From contig CANPIC010000019.1 in assembly GCA_947574055.1 (NCBI GenBank), positions 1-51,345 of the forward strand: a stretch of DNA of 51,345 nt, in the 5' to 3' direction. A model generated the notes under the pieces. That model was not told where the DNA came from. It worked only from the letters and a program-made list of their open reading frames with translations, and did not search any database. Source of the stretch: an uncultured bacterium (GTDB lineage: Bacteria; Bacillota; Clostridia; Lachnospirales; Lachnospiraceae). Below are positions 37,342 through 46,781 of this stretch, piece after piece. The position numbers and the translations under genes are program-made. Positions within the stretch are counted from its first letter, which is position 1. Each line of letters begins with the position of its first letter.

Positions 37342-38958
37342 CTATCTTACCAGATCCATGGGATCGATCAGACATTCCATCAGCATGGAAGTATCCTCCT
37401 GCAAAAACCGGCGTATCTCATCCCCGGCCCTGCTCATATCGGTCAGCCGGATAAAAGGCAGATCATAGGCTGCCGCCAGTTTCTGCAGATCAGGACTACC
37501 GGACAGATCCACCACCGAATAATGATCCTGATAGGTATAATGCTGAAATTCCCGTACCATACCCAGATAATTGTTTTTCAGTACCACAATCTTCACTGCA
37601 GCTCCATGCTGACGCATGGAGGCCAACTCCATCATGGACATCTGGAAAGAGCCGTCGCCACACACCGCCACCACCTGTCTGCCAGGAGCAGCCAGCTTGG
37701 CTCCCATGGCTGCCGGTATCGAGTATCCCATGGTCCCCATACCGCCTGAGGTCAGGAAACGCCCCTTTCTTACGATATGATAGCCGCAGGACCAGATCTG
37801 GTTCTGTCCCACATCGGCCACATAAATCCCATCTTCCTGCATCTCCTCCGAAAGCATCCGGATAAACTCCGCCGGGTCCACATAGCCTGGATTGGGACGG
37901 CGCACCGGTTCCATCCTCGTCCGGTAATCATCCAGTGTCCTGATCCAGTCCTCATGTTCGCAGGCAAATTCCTGACTGGCAAAATCCTCGAAAATATGTC
38001 TGATATCTCCCACAAGCGGGATATGGGGCCCGACATTCTTACCGATTTCTGCCGGGTCCACGTCGATATGTACCAACACTTTATTTTCGGTGATCAGATC
38101 TGGCTGACTCACCGCGCGATCTGCCACACGGGCCCCTACCATAATCAGAAGATCCGATTCGTTCATGGCCCGGTTGGCACAAGGTCTCCCGTTATTACCC
38201 ACCATGCCATAGTACATGGGGTGTCTGGTGGGCATCACACCAATCCCCATCATTGTGGAAACAACCGGTACGCGGTGTTTTTCCACAAAATCCTGCAATT
38301 CCTGCCGGGCCCCGCTCAGGAGGACACCGCCTCCGGCACAGATAATCGGCCGCCTGGCCCTCTCTAGCTCTTTCATAACTTTCTGAATCTGTACCGCATG
38401 CCCCTTTACCGTAGGTTTATAAGTGCGCAGATTGACCTCTTCCGGATACCGGAACCGGGAAAGAGACGAATTCTGTACATCTATGGGAACGTCAATTAGC
38501 ACCGGACCCCGGCGGCCAGTGGTTGCAATGTGAAATGCTTCTTTGAAAACCCGTGGAATCTCACTGACATCCCGCACCAGATAACTATATTTGACAAAGG
38601 ACTCCGCCGCCCCGGTCACATCTGCCTCCTGGAAGACATCAGAACCGATCAGTTCACTGTTCACCTGTCCGGTAATGCAGACAAGGGGAATACTGTCGGC
38701 AAAGGCCGTGGCAATACCGGTCAGCAGATTGGTGGCACCCGGGCCGCTGGTCACAGCGCAGACACCCACTGTCCCGCGCACCCTGGCAAGACCACTCGCC
38801 GCATGCGCCGCATTCTGCTCCGTTCTGACCAGAATACTTTTGATGGAAGAGTCCAAGATACTGTTATAAAACGGGCATATCGCCACGCCCGGATAGCCGA
38901 ACACCATATCCACGCCTTCTGCCTCCAGGCATTTAATCATTGCATCTGCTCCTGTCAT
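37342..38958 (-). CDS. ilvB: Acetolactate synthase large subunit, copy 2
   Basis: 538 aa from ATG 38958 (GGAGAGAGGAAA upstream). Catalytic Glu in LVRTEQNAAHAASGLAR, GPGATNLLTGIATAF, ThDP motif GDGSFQMSMMELASM...VLKNNYLGMVREFQ. Shorter than copy 1, with different sequence throughout, so an old paralogue. It heads an ilvB-ilvN unit ending at ilvC. Confidence 0.94.
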   Translation of the reverse strand: MTGADAMIKCLEAEGVDMVFGYPGVAICPFYNSILDSSIKSILVRTEQNAAHAASGLARVRGTVGVCAVTSGPGATNLLTGIATAFADSIPLVCITGQVNSELIGSDVFQEADVTGAAESFVKYSYLVRDVSEIPRVFKEAFHIATTGRRGPVLIDVPIDVQNSSLSRFRYPEEVNLRTYKPTVKGHAVQIQKVMKELERARRPIICAGGGVLLSGARQELQDFVEKHRVPVVSTMMGIGVMPTRHPMYYGMVGNNGRPCANRAMNESDLLIMVGARVADRAVSQPDLITENKVLVHIDVDPAEIGKNVGPHIPLVGDIRHIFEDFASQEFACEHEDWIRTLDDYRTRMEPVRRPNPGYVDPAEFIRMLSEEMQEDGIYVADVGQNQIWSCGYHIVRKGRFLTSGGMGTMGYSIPAAMGAKLAAPGRQVVAVCGDGSFQMSMMELASMRQHGAAVKIVVLKNNYLGMVREFQHYTYQDHYSVVDLSGSPDLQKLAAAYDLPFIRLTDMSRAGDEIRRFLQEDTSMLMECLIDPMDLVR

Positions 38959-39052
38959 TTTCCTCTCTCCTATTCTCATTGATAGATCCTTGTAAACCAT
39001 TACTACCATGCTAAGAGTCTGCGCGGTCTGCCTGATCCATTGTTATGCCCTC

Positions 39053-41551
39053 TCACAGTCCCAGTACGCTCCTGGTCAGCTTCACCGCTTCCGCCGCGTC
39101 CCGGGAATAGCCATCCGCACCGATCTCATCTGCAAAATCCTGCGTAATTACCGCGCCCCCGATAATGATACGTGCCCTGCATCCCTGTTCCCTGGCATAG
39201 GTGACCACATGACGCATTTCCTGCATAGTGGTCGTCATCAGTGCAGACAGGGCTATGACACCGGCCTGTCTCTTGATCGCTTCTTCCACGATGACCTCTT
39301 TGGGCACATCCTTACCCAGATCAACCACCTGGAATCCGTGATTTTTCAGCATCAGTGCCACCAGGTTCTTACCGATATCATGGATATCACCTTTCACGGT
39401 GGCAATCACCACCACCGGCAGCTTTTCTCTGTTTTTATCCTCTGCCAGCATAGGCTCCAGATATTCGATCGCGAGCTTCATGGCCTCCGCGCCGGCAATC
39501 AGCTGCGGCAGAAAATATTTGCCCTGGTCAAACAGCGCTCCCACCTTATCAATACCGGGCAGCAGACCATGATCCAGTATTTCCCTGGCCTCATGGCCTT
39601 GTGCCAGCGCAGTTTTTACCAGTTCCACCATATGTCGTTTGTCGCCTTTTAAAACGGCATCCTTTACGCCGCCGACGGCATCCGCATCTGATTTTGCCGC
39701 CTTGTCCTCTCTTTCTGCCACTGCTTTTTCTACCACTTTGGCACCGCCGACCGTCCCGGCCGCTCCCGGCGCACTGCTGCCGGCTTTTTCCTGTTCCCGG
39801 GCACAGGCCTCTTTCCAAGCACCGATCCGTTCTATATACCGGAGATCCGCGCCGTCCTTGTTCAGCAACAGATCACTGGCCATGGCACAATTCATCAGCA
39901 AATCCTGAGAAGGATTGGCAATAGCCATCGTCAGGCCTGCGGCAATGGCCATTGTCAGAAAAGCAGTGTTGACAAAGCCCCGTTCCGGCAGTCCGAATGA
40001 GATATTGGATAATCCGCATACACTGGCCAGCCCTCTTTCCCGGCAATAGCGTATCGTTTCCAGCGTATCCAGTGCGGCGCCGGGATTAGCGCCCACTGTG
40101 GCGACCAGGCCGTCCACCACAATATCTTCCGTCCGCAGCCCTGCTTCCAGCGCGCGGCTCACGATCTCCTCGATAATGGCTGTCTTTTCTTCCTGGTCTT
40201 TGGGCAGCCCGGCATCCGATAAGGGCAGCAGAATAAACATGGCACCATATTTTTTTGCCAGAGGAAGCAGCTTCTCCGCCTTACCGCTTTCCAGGGAGAC
40301 AGAATTGATCAACGCCCGCCCCGGATACCGGCGCAGCGCTGCCTCAATTACATCCACGTGGCTGGAATCAACAGACAAGGGCAGATCCGTGATGGCCGAC
40401 ACTTCGGACACAGCCTGTACCATCCTCTCCTTTTCGTCGATCCCGCTCATCCCCATATTGATATCCAGGATACCGGCGCCGCAGGCTTCCTGCTCCCCGG
40501 CGAAATCAAGTACCAGATCCAGATTCCCCTCGCGGAGCTGTTCCTGCAATTTCTTTTTCCCGGTGGGATTAATCCGCTCCCCTATGATAATGAGTCTGTC
40601 ACGCAGTCCAAACGAAAGAGTCCTGCGCTCCGATGTCAGATAACGGCATGCTCCCGATTCTCTCTGTTTTACCGGTATCCCCTTCGTATATGTCGTCAGT
40701 GCCCTGATATAGGAAGGGTCTGTCCCACAGCAGCCGCCCAATATACCGGCACCTGCTTCTGCCAGTGTCCGCATCTCTTTGCCAAATGTATCCGCGTCCA
40801 TATCATATATGGTACTGCCATCTTCTGCCAGCGACGGCAGGCCTGCATTGGGCTTGGCAATCAGCGGGATGGTCGTTACCTCTGCCATGGCACGGATCAC
40901 TGCCGCCATAGCGTCCGGCCCTGTGGAGCAGTTGGCTCCCACGGCATCGGCCCCCAGACTTTCCAAAACGACAGCAGCCGTCACCGCATCTGTACCAAAC
41001 AGACTCCTGCCGTCCGCTTCAAAAGTCATAGTCACCATAACAGGCAGATCGCAGACCTCTTTAGCCGCGATCAGTGCAGCACGCGATTCCTGCAGACTCA
41101 TCATCGTTTCCACCACCAAAAGGTCGGCGCCTGCTTGTGCGCAATAGCTGATCTGCTCTTTGTATACGTCCACCAGTTCTTCAAAGTCCAGGGTGCCGAC
41201 CGGTGCAAGCTGGCGGCCTGTCATCGTCAGATCAGCCGCCACATAAGCCCTGCCCCCTGCTGCCTCCTTCGATAAGCAGATCAGCTTTTGATTGATCTCC
41301 TTTGTCTGCCCGTCCAGCCCGTATTCCGCCAGTTTAATCCGGTTACCGGTAAAGGTGGGGGCATAGATAATCTGACTTCCTGCCTGTATATATTCATCCT
41401 GCAGCCTCATCATGCTCTCCGGGTGCTCCAGAATCCAGCTCTCCGGACAGACACCTGCAGGCATCCCGCGCCGGATCAGATTGGAACCTGTCGCTCCGTC
41501 CAGATATATGATATGTTCACTGCAAAGGGCTCTGAATTCTTCTTTCGTCAT
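39053..41551 (-). CDS. metH: Cobalamin-dependent methionine synthase lacking the activation domain
   Basis: 832 aa. Order: homocysteine S-methyltransferase barrel (residues 1-290; zinc ligands in GANCSTGPDAM and GGCCGTDPSYI), pterin-binding barrel (about 315-565; GERINPTGKKKL, DINMGMSG, SVDSSHVDVIEAAL), B12 cap helices, and B12-binding Rossmann domain with the cobalt-ligand His in VKGDIHDIGKN. The AdoMet reactivation domain is absent, as in many Clostridia where it is a separate protein. Odd: a 45-residue Ala/Gly/Lys/Asp-rich insertion (about 585-630) between the pterin and cap domains. Confidence 0.94.
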   Translation of the reverse strand: MTKEEFRALCSEHIIYLDGATGSNLIRRGMPAGVCPESWILEHPESMMRLQDEYIQAGSQIIYAPTFTGNRIKLAEYGLDGQTKEINQKLICLSKEAAGGRAYVAADLTMTGRQLAPVGTLDFEELVDVYKEQISYCAQAGADLLVVETMMSLQESRAALIAAKEVCDLPVMVTMTFEADGRSLFGTDAVTAAVVLESLGADAVGANCSTGPDAMAAVIRAMAEVTTIPLIAKPNAGLPSLAEDGSTIYDMDADTFGKEMRTLAEAGAGILGGCCGTDPSYIRALTTYTKGIPVKQRESGACRYLTSERRTLSFGLRDRLIIIGERINPTGKKKLQEQLREGNLDLVLDFAGEQEACGAGILDINMGMSGIDEKERMVQAVSEVSAITDLPLSVDSSHVDVIEAALRRYPGRALINSVSLESGKAEKLLPLAKKYGAMFILLPLSDAGLPKDQEEKTAIIEEIVSRALEAGLRTEDIVVDGLVATVGANPGAALDTLETIRYCRERGLASVCGLSNISFGLPERGFVNTAFLTMAIAAGLTMAIANPSQDLLMNCAMASDLLLNKDGADLRYIERIGAWKEACAREQEKAGSSAPGAAGTVGGAKVVEKAVAEREDKAAKSDADAVGGVKDAVLKGDKRHMVELVKTALAQGHEAREILDHGLLPGIDKVGALFDQGKYFLPQLIAGAEAMKLAIEYLEPMLAEDKNREKLPVVVIATVKGDIHDIGKNLVALMLKNHGFQVVDLGKDVPKEVIVEEAIKRQAGVIALSALMTTTMQEMRHVVTYAREQGCRARIIIGGAVITQDFADEIGADGYSRDAAEAVKLTRSVLGL

Positions 41552-41698
41552 CTGTTATCCTTTCTGGCCTGCTATCCATGTATGATTCCTTCCCTGATTG
41601 TTTATACTAACAGATAAACAGTAAAAAATATGTGCATTTAATCATAGCACGATTCTCTCTTTTTCACAATTTGTTTTTCACCGGATTTTTACTAACCA

Positions 41699-41727
41699 TT
41701 GCTTTCATACGTATTCTGTGATAAATT
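41699..41727 (+). promoter_or_regulatory. Promoter of the 194-aa lipoprotein gene
   Basis: TTGCTT (41699-41704), 17-bp spacer, TAAATT (41722-41727); CCGGAGGTCTGAAA then precedes the ATG. The region 41552-41698 between metH and this promoter holds no gene and no riboswitch that I can recognise. Confidence 0.65.
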
Positions 41728-41766
41728 GGAAAAAGAAAATCACAGTTTTCTGCCGGAGGTCTGAAA

Positions 41767-42351
41767 ATGAAAAAATTATATCTGATCATCGCTTTTTTTC
41801 TGTTCGCCTGCACACTGGTCGGTTGTGGAAAAAAAGACGACGAACTGGAACAATACAGAGCTGAGATGGAAGCGTTTACCAATACAATCAATGAACTGGG
41901 TACCGCCATAGACAATATTGACACCGGTTCGGATACCTGCGTGGAGGAACTGCTCGGATATCTGGATGAGATGGATAGCGCATTTACCGCTATGGGCGAT
42001 CTGAAAGTCCCGGATCAGTTTGCCAATGTGGAAGAACTGGCAGACGATGCCAGTACCAATCTGTCCAAATCCGTCTCCCTGTATCATCAGGCTTTTGACA
42101 ATCCGGAAGATTATGATCCGCAGCTTGTAAATGCCGCCCTGGAATACTATAACCGTGCCTTTAAACGTCTGGACTATATCGGTACCATCCTGCAGGGAGA
42201 TCTTCCGGAAGATGAGTCCATCACCATTATCTATGAAGAAGAGGATGCCTCCCCCGACACACAAAGTACCCCGGAAACCGAAGGAGGGGACGATACGACA
42301 TCGGAAGAAGATCTGCAGACTGAAACCGGAGATGATGGCACAATGGAGTAA
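41767..42351 (+). CDS. Lipoprotein of unknown function (194 aa)
   Basis: Lipoprotein signal MKKLYLIIAFFLFACTLVGC, with Cys20 as the acylation site (LVGC). The mature part is a helical, acidic domain (about residues 25-150) followed by a disordered Glu/Asp/Thr/Ser tail of 45 residues. The helical part has regular Leu/Ala spacing suggestive of a helical bundle. No family assigned. Single-gene plus-strand unit with its own promoter and terminator. Confidence 0.8.
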   Translation: MKKLYLIIAFFLFACTLVGCGKKDDELEQYRAEMEAFTNTINELGTAIDNIDTGSDTCVEELLGYLDEMDSAFTAMGDLKVPDQFANVEELADDASTNLSKSVSLYHQAFDNPEDYDPQLVNAALEYYNRAFKRLDYIGTILQGDLPEDESITIIYEEEDASPDTQSTPETEGGDDTTSEEDLQTETGDDGTME

Positions 42352-42434
42352 TCGCCTGCCCCGGCGACAACCAATAGTTCTCCTGTGTCCTCACATCCCT
42401 GCCGGCATGTTATTTATTTCACGCAGCACATAAA

Positions 42435-42471
42435 AACTGCCGCAAAAGGCCCTGTTTCTTTTGCGGCAGTT
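42435..42471. terminator. Bidirectional terminator between lipoprotein and RpiR genes
   Basis: Perfect 14-bp stem AACTGCCGCAAAAG (42435-42448)/CTTTTGCGGCAGTT (42458-42471). On the minus strand it is followed by TTTATG, giving a T5 run for the convergent RpiR gene; the plus-strand T-run is weaker. Confidence 0.85.
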
Positions 42472-42535
42472 CTTACACAGATCCGGTTGTACATTTCCTG
42501 GCTAACAGCTTTACCGATTTGCGATGTTGATGTGA

Positions 42536-43336
42536 TTATGTCTTCTGTAACATCTCCACCGTTTCCTGATGAAGCATTCGCTTATTCTGATTCTCTTCCA
42601 GAAAACAGCCATACAACAAATCAATCATGACCAGAATCGGGAATTGCGGGGAGATCAGATTCCCGTTATCCAGATTTTTTAATGCCGCTACCATTACCAG
42701 TTCATCTACGAAACTATATCTGGCAGCATTTCCGGTGATAAAGACGGTTCTGGCTCCCCTCTGATGAGACTGTTCCAGTGCAAAAAGCACCTCTTCTTTT
42801 AGCCCGCTCAGGGAAATGCCGATCACCATATTGTCCTGTCCCTGGAATATGGCAGCCATCTTAATCATATCCCGCTGATCACAGGATTCCATCCATACTC
42901 CCAGACGCACAAACCGCCGTTTCATCTCTTCCGCTGCCAGTCCCGAACTGCCGATACCAACCACCAGAACCCGTCTGGCTTCGCCGATCATACGACAGAT
43001 CTTTTTAATCTGTCCGTCCCTGACAATATCAAAAGAACGCCGCAGCAAATCATTATAGCGGCTCAGCACTGTCTGCGAAGATATGGAAATTCTGTCGTTG
43101 ACATTGACAAAAGTCTGCTGATACTGATAAATAAATTCGCGGTATCCCCTAAACCCCAGTTTCTTGGCAAATCTGGACAACGATGCTTCCGAGACATAAA
43201 GCCTCTCTTTCATGGCACGTATGGAAAAATCCTGTTTTTCCTTATTGCTGACAAAGAAATCCGCGATCACCTGCTCGCCCTTTGTGAAAGATTCATATTG
43301 ATCTATAATTGCAGGAATAATATCTTCTGTGTACAT
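42536..43336 (-). CDS. MurR/RpiR family transcriptional regulator
   Basis: 266 aa. N-terminal HTH_6 domain (residues 1-77; MKERLYVSEASLSRFAKKLGFRGYREFIYQY) and C-terminal SIS sugar-phosphate-binding domain (VLVVGIGSSGLAAEEMKRRFVRLG, VIGISLSGLKEEV, ARTVFITGNA). It follows nanE and the PTS gene, so the likely effector is an amino-sugar phosphate such as ManNAc-6-P or GlcNAc-6-P and the likely target is the nanE promoter. Confidence 0.92.
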   Translation of the reverse strand: MYTEDIIPAIIDQYESFTKGEQVIADFFVSNKEKQDFSIRAMKERLYVSEASLSRFAKKLGFRGYREFIYQYQQTFVNVNDRISISSQTVLSRYNDLLRRSFDIVRDGQIKKICRMIGEARRVLVVGIGSSGLAAEEMKRRFVRLGVWMESCDQRDMIKMAAIFQGQDNMVIGISLSGLKEEVLFALEQSHQRGARTVFITGNAARYSFVDELVMVAALKNLDNGNLISPQFPILVMIDLLYGCFLEENQNKRMLHQETVEMLQKT

Positions 43337-43362
43337 CCGGTATACCTCTTATAACCTCCGAA

Positions 43363-43400
43363 AGCAGTTCAGACAGAACGTGTTGCCTGTCTGAACTGCT
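43363..43400 (-). terminator. Strong hairpin between PTS and RpiR genes
   Basis: Perfect 14-bp stem AGCAGTTCAGACAG (43363-43376)/CTGTCTGAACTGCT (43387-43400), 10-nt loop. In the operon direction only TTT follows, so it may be a weak terminator that lowers RpiR expression relative to nanE-PTS, or an mRNA-stabilising 3' end. Confidence 0.65.
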
Positions 43401-43437
43401 TTTATCATCTGCCAGTTTTTACAGGCGCTGACGGTCT

Positions 43438-44940
43438 TTAATCGTCAATGCCTAAAATATCATTGATGGCATTTTTATACAATATCGCCTTGGCGCCATA
43501 CACCGCCTGGATACCACCGTCTATTTCAAATACGGCAGCCGCCCCCATCTCCTTGAGCAGATCTTTATCCACCGCACCGGCATCCTTGACACTGACACGC
43601 AGTCTGGTAATGCAGGCATCCACATCTTCTATATTGGCAGCATCGCCAAGCGCTTTTAAGATAGCCCTTGCCTCTTCCACGAGGGAAGACTTGTTGTCCA
43701 CTTTGGGAGCCGCATCCATATCTTCCGTATCATCCCTGCCGGGTGTCATGAAGTTAAACTTTGTAATAGCAAACTTAAACGTCACATAATACAAGACTGT
43801 CCAGCAAAGTCCAAACGGAATCTGCAGAACCCAGTTTGTCTTTCCATTGCCCTGCAACACACCGAAGAGGAAAAAGTCAATCAGACCGCCCGAAAAAGTA
43901 TTGCCGATCCTGATATTGAGCAAATCCGCGATCAGGAAAGACACCCCGTCAAAGAAGGAATGTATCACATACAGAATCGGGGAAACAAAGAGGAACATAT
44001 ATTCCAGCGGCTCTGTGATACCGGTGATGATCGAAGTGAGTGCAACACTCAGAAAGATACCCATATATTTTTTTCTTTTCTCTTTCTTCACACAGTGATA
44101 CATCGCCAGCGCAGCGCCCGGCAACCCGAACATCATCGTACTGAAACGACCTGCGAAAAACCGTGTTCCCTCCGTAAACAATCCCACATGAGAAGGATCT
44201 CCCAGCTGTGCGAAAAATATTTTCTGTGCGCCTGCAATCGTCTCGCCGGCAACCACTTCTACACCGCCCAGTTCCGAATACCAGAACATGGGATAGATCA
44301 TATGGTGCAGACCTACCGCGCCGCACAGTCTCATCAGAAAACCATACAAAAATGTGCCGATCACACCTGTGGAGGCAATGCCTTCGCCTGCCAGCACAAG
44401 CAGATTCTGCAGCGGGGGCCACACAAGATAGAACACAACCCCGACAGCAATGGCTGCCAGCGAAGTAATAATCGGAACAAACCTGGAACCGCCAAAGAAA
44501 CCAAGCACCTGCGGCAGTTGCACGCTCCGGTATCTGTTGTGCAGATTCACTACGACCGCTCCCATTACCAGCGCCCCGATCACACCTGTGTCAATGGCAG
44601 AGCCTTCCGGCCTGAAAATGGATAACATGACTGCCGTTGTCGCATTCATAATCAGGAAACTCACCACACCTGATAATGCGGCTACGCCCTTGTCCTTCTG
44701 TGCCAGGCCCACGCAAAGACCGATACATAAAAGCAAAGACAAATTGGCAAACACCGTATTGCCTGCCGCAGCCATGATCTTGAAAATCGCCTGCAAAAAC
44801 GGTATGTTAAGCATCGGATAACTGATCAGCGCTGCCTCACTGCTGAGTGCACTTCCTATTCCGAGCAGCAGACCGGCAGCCGGCAGGATGGCGATCGGCA
44901 GCATAAAGGATTTTCCAACCTTCTGTAATGTTTTAAACAT
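43438..44940 (-). CDS. PTS EIIBC sugar transporter (glucose/N-acetylglucosamine family)
   Basis: 500 aa from ATG 44940 (GAGAGGAGGG upstream). EIIC membrane domain (MFKTLQKVGKSFMLPIAILPAAGLLLGIG, ten or so membrane segments, GITEPLEYMFLFV sugar-site loop), then a linker and an EIIB domain with the phospho-Cys in DACITRLRVSVKD. No EIIA is fused or adjacent, so it must borrow one. The nanE neighbour points to N-acetylmannosamine or a related amino sugar, taken up as the 6-phosphate. Confidence 0.92.
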   Translation of the reverse strand: MFKTLQKVGKSFMLPIAILPAAGLLLGIGSALSSEAALISYPMLNIPFLQAIFKIMAAAGNTVFANLSLLLCIGLCVGLAQKDKGVAALSGVVSFLIMNATTAVMLSIFRPEGSAIDTGVIGALVMGAVVVNLHNRYRSVQLPQVLGFFGGSRFVPIITSLAAIAVGVVFYLVWPPLQNLLVLAGEGIASTGVIGTFLYGFLMRLCGAVGLHHMIYPMFWYSELGGVEVVAGETIAGAQKIFFAQLGDPSHVGLFTEGTRFFAGRFSTMMFGLPGAALAMYHCVKKEKRKKYMGIFLSVALTSIITGITEPLEYMFLFVSPILYVIHSFFDGVSFLIADLLNIRIGNTFSGGLIDFFLFGVLQGNGKTNWVLQIPFGLCWTVLYYVTFKFAITKFNFMTPGRDDTEDMDAAPKVDNKSSLVEEARAILKALGDAANIEDVDACITRLRVSVKDAGAVDKDLLKEMGAAAVFEIDGGIQAVYGAKAILYKNAINDILGIDD

Positions 44941-44956
44941 AATTACCCTCCTCTCT

Positions 44957-45631
44957 TCACTCTTTGGTAATCTCTCTGACAAAACTTTCCGTAATCTGTT
45001 TGGGCCTTGTAATCGCCCCGCCTACTACCGCGCTGTAAACGAAGCAGTCAGCAAACACTTTCTTTAATTCTTCCGGTGTATTGATTTTTCCTTCTGCTAT
45101 CACCGGCACAGACAGTTCCTCCGCACATCTTTTCAGCAGCCCGTAATCGGGACCGTCCAGATTTTCGGAATACGGGGTATAACCGCATAAGGTTGTACCG
45201 ACCATATCAAACCCGATTTCTGCCGCATGTGCACATTCCTCAAAGGTAGAACAGTCGGCCATTGCCAGAATTCCCTGGCCGTGTATCATGTCCACAAGAT
45301 CTTCCAGCTTTTCTCCGCCTGGCCGTTTTCGCATTGTCGCGTCCAGGGCAATGATTTCACAGCCGCTCTCAAACAGTTCTTCCACCTCTTTTTTGGTAGG
45401 TGTGATATAGATATCACTGTCTGGATAATTCCTCTTTACAATCCCGATCACAGGCAGATCCACCGTTTCTTTGATCGCGAGAATATCCTCTTTTGACTGC
45501 GCCCGGATACCTGCCGCTCCTCCCTGCTTTGCCGCCAGCGCCATCCGTGACATGATAAAGCTGGAATGTAATGGTTCATCAGGCAAAGCCTGACAGGAAA
45601 CAATCAGTTTTCCTTTCAATTTTTCTAACAT
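44957..45631 (-). CDS. nanE: N-acetylmannosamine-6-phosphate 2-epimerase
   Basis: 224 aa from ATG 45631 (GAGGAGG about 10 nt upstream). TIM barrel converting ManNAc-6-P to GlcNAc-6-P. Motifs: [97 protein letters not shown]. No nanA lyase or nanK kinase is nearby; since the PTS phosphorylates on import, an epimerase alone is enough to feed GlcNAc-6-P catabolism. Confidence 0.95.
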   Translation of the reverse strand: MLEKLKGKLIVSCQALPDEPLHSSFIMSRMALAAKQGGAAGIRAQSKEDILAIKETVDLPVIGIVKRNYPDSDIYITPTKKEVEELFESGCEIIALDATMRKRPGGEKLEDLVDMIHGQGILAMADCSTFEECAHAAEIGFDMVGTTLCGYTPYSENLDGPDYGLLKRCAEELSVPVIAEGKINTPEELKKVFADCFVYSAVVGGAITRPKQITESFVREITKE

Positions 45632-45672
45632 AATCACCAATCCTCCTCTTAGCAGCTTCTTTATTTTCGTTG

Positions 45673-45736
45673 ATTTTACTATACCCGGATTGCAGATTCA
45701 ATATTTAGAAAGTTTTTAGATTTTAGTTTCAAAACT
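45673..45736 (-). promoter_or_regulatory. nanE-PTS-rpiR promoter with candidate operator
   Basis: Minus-strand TTGAAT (45701-45696), 17-bp spacer, TAAAAT (45678-45673). Upstream at 45725-45736 lies AGTTTTGAAACT (minus strand), an AGTTT/AAACT inverted repeat in A/T-rich DNA that could bind the RpiR regulator. The promoter is good; the operator is a guess. The stretch 45737-45850 holds no gene that I can support. Confidence 0.65.
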
Positions 45737-45854
45737 TGTTCTGTCAGACCCGGAATTTGCTGTTATTTTGAAATTTCTTTCTATATCATAACCTCTATAT
45801 CATAACCAGAATGGATTCCTGTTTATACCACATGGCATCCTGAGATTTTAGAGC

Positions 45855-45925
45855 AGTAAAAACGAAAAGAGCCACCGGCAGGCCAGGATAGCGCCAAACG
45901 CATCCCGGAGCCTGCCAGTGACTCT
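45855..45925 (-). terminator. Terminator of nth
   Basis: Long imperfect hairpin: AGAG-CAC-GGCAGGC (45868-45883) pairs with GCCTGCC-GTG-CTCT (45910-45925), with inner GGAT/ATCC and GCG/CGC pairs. In the nth direction it is followed by TTTTCGTTTTT. Confidence 0.8.
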
Positions 45926-46017
45926 CTCACTTATGTTTCCCATCTCCATTCTTCTGATTCTTTTTCGGTGATGCTCTCTCTCCCAGCCGGATCTTTCTGC
46001 CTTTCGCTGCAGCAAGA

Positions 46018-46653
46018 TCACACACCGATTTTTTTACAAATATCCTGTAAACAACACCTATCACAGCCGGGCCGTGTTCGTGCAGTGCAGACAGCCCTGC
46101 CATGATCCACCAGACGATGACAGAAATCACTGCCCTCCTTTGGCGGAACAATCTTCCACAATTCTTTTTCCACTTTTGCAGGTTCCTTAATCCCATCCAC
46201 CAGCCCCATGCGGTTTACCAGACGGATACAGTGCGTATCCGTGACAATGGCCGGCTTGCCAAACACATCTCCCATAATCAGATTAGCGCTTTTCCTGCCC
46301 ACCCCCGGCAGCGCCAGAAGTCTGTCAAAATCATCGGGAACCTTTCCCGCATACTCATCCCGGAGTATCTTCATGCAGGCGCTGATATCTCTGGCTTTAC
46401 TTCTTCCCAATCCGCAGGGGCGGACGATCTTTTCTATCTCTTCCACGGCTGCCTCTGCCAGCGCATTGACATCAGGAAACACCTGGTACAGTTCCTCCAC
46501 TACCACATTGACTCTGGCATCCGTACACTGCGCCGCCAGACGCACGCTCACCAACAGTTTCCATGCCTGATCATAATCCAGAGTACAGCCCGAATCAGGA
46601 TATTCCTGCTTTAATCTCTCAATAATTTCCAGGGTACGCTGCTTCTTTGTCAT
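46018..46653 (-). CDS. nth: Endonuclease III
   Basis: 211 aa from ATG 46653 (GGGAGAGA upstream). DNA glycosylase/AP lyase for oxidised pyrimidines. Helix-hairpin-helix LPGVGRKSANLIMGD with catalytic Lys, catalytic Asp in VTDTHCIRLVNRMG, and the C-terminal C-x6-C-x2-C-x5-C [4Fe-4S] loop (CTARTRPGCDRCCLQDIC). Eleven bases after the cysteine-rich small frame. Confidence 0.96.
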   Translation of the reverse strand: MTKKQRTLEIIERLKQEYPDSGCTLDYDQAWKLLVSVRLAAQCTDARVNVVVEELYQVFPDVNALAEAAVEEIEKIVRPCGLGRSKARDISACMKILRDEYAGKVPDDFDRLLALPGVGRKSANLIMGDVFGKPAIVTDTHCIRLVNRMGLVDGIKEPAKVEKELWKIVPPKEGSDFCHRLVDHGRAVCTARTRPGCDRCCLQDICKKIGV

Positions 46654-46664
46654 TTGTCTCTCCC

Positions 46665-46775
46665 TTATCGCGGTTTTTCTTTGCACAAGGAAGCCATGGC
46701 ACAGCCGTTTGGGCAGTACCGCTCACACCGGCGCGCCACAGCTTCCACTATTTTCCCTTCTATGGTTTCGCTCAT
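46665..46775 (-). CDS. Candidate 36-aa cysteine-rich small protein upstream of nth
   Basis: ATG 46775 to TAA 46665, not in any longer gene. The sequence has four cysteines in a C-x3-C-x3-C-x5-C pattern (RCERYCPNGCAMASLC) after an amphipathic acidic helix (MSETIEGKIVEAVARR), which is organised rather than random. Four Cys could bind zinc or an Fe-S cluster. It ends 11 nt before nth. There is no ribosome site before the ATG; instead TATAAT ends 6 nt upstream, so the mRNA may be leaderless. A GTG at 46748 with GAAGGGAAAATA before it is an alternative start (27 aa). Confidence 0.5.
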   Translation of the reverse strand: MSETIEGKIVEAVARRCERYCPNGCAMASLCKEKPR

Positions 46776-46781
46776 AGTCTC

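Noticed and set aside
37342-39053. Possible T-box leader before ilvB copy 2
   Set aside because: The gap to metH is only 94 nt and has no T-box motif or terminator hairpin.
45927-46196. 89-codon minus-strand frame at the end of nth
   Set aside because: It overlaps the Fe-S end of nth in another frame and lacks a start signal.
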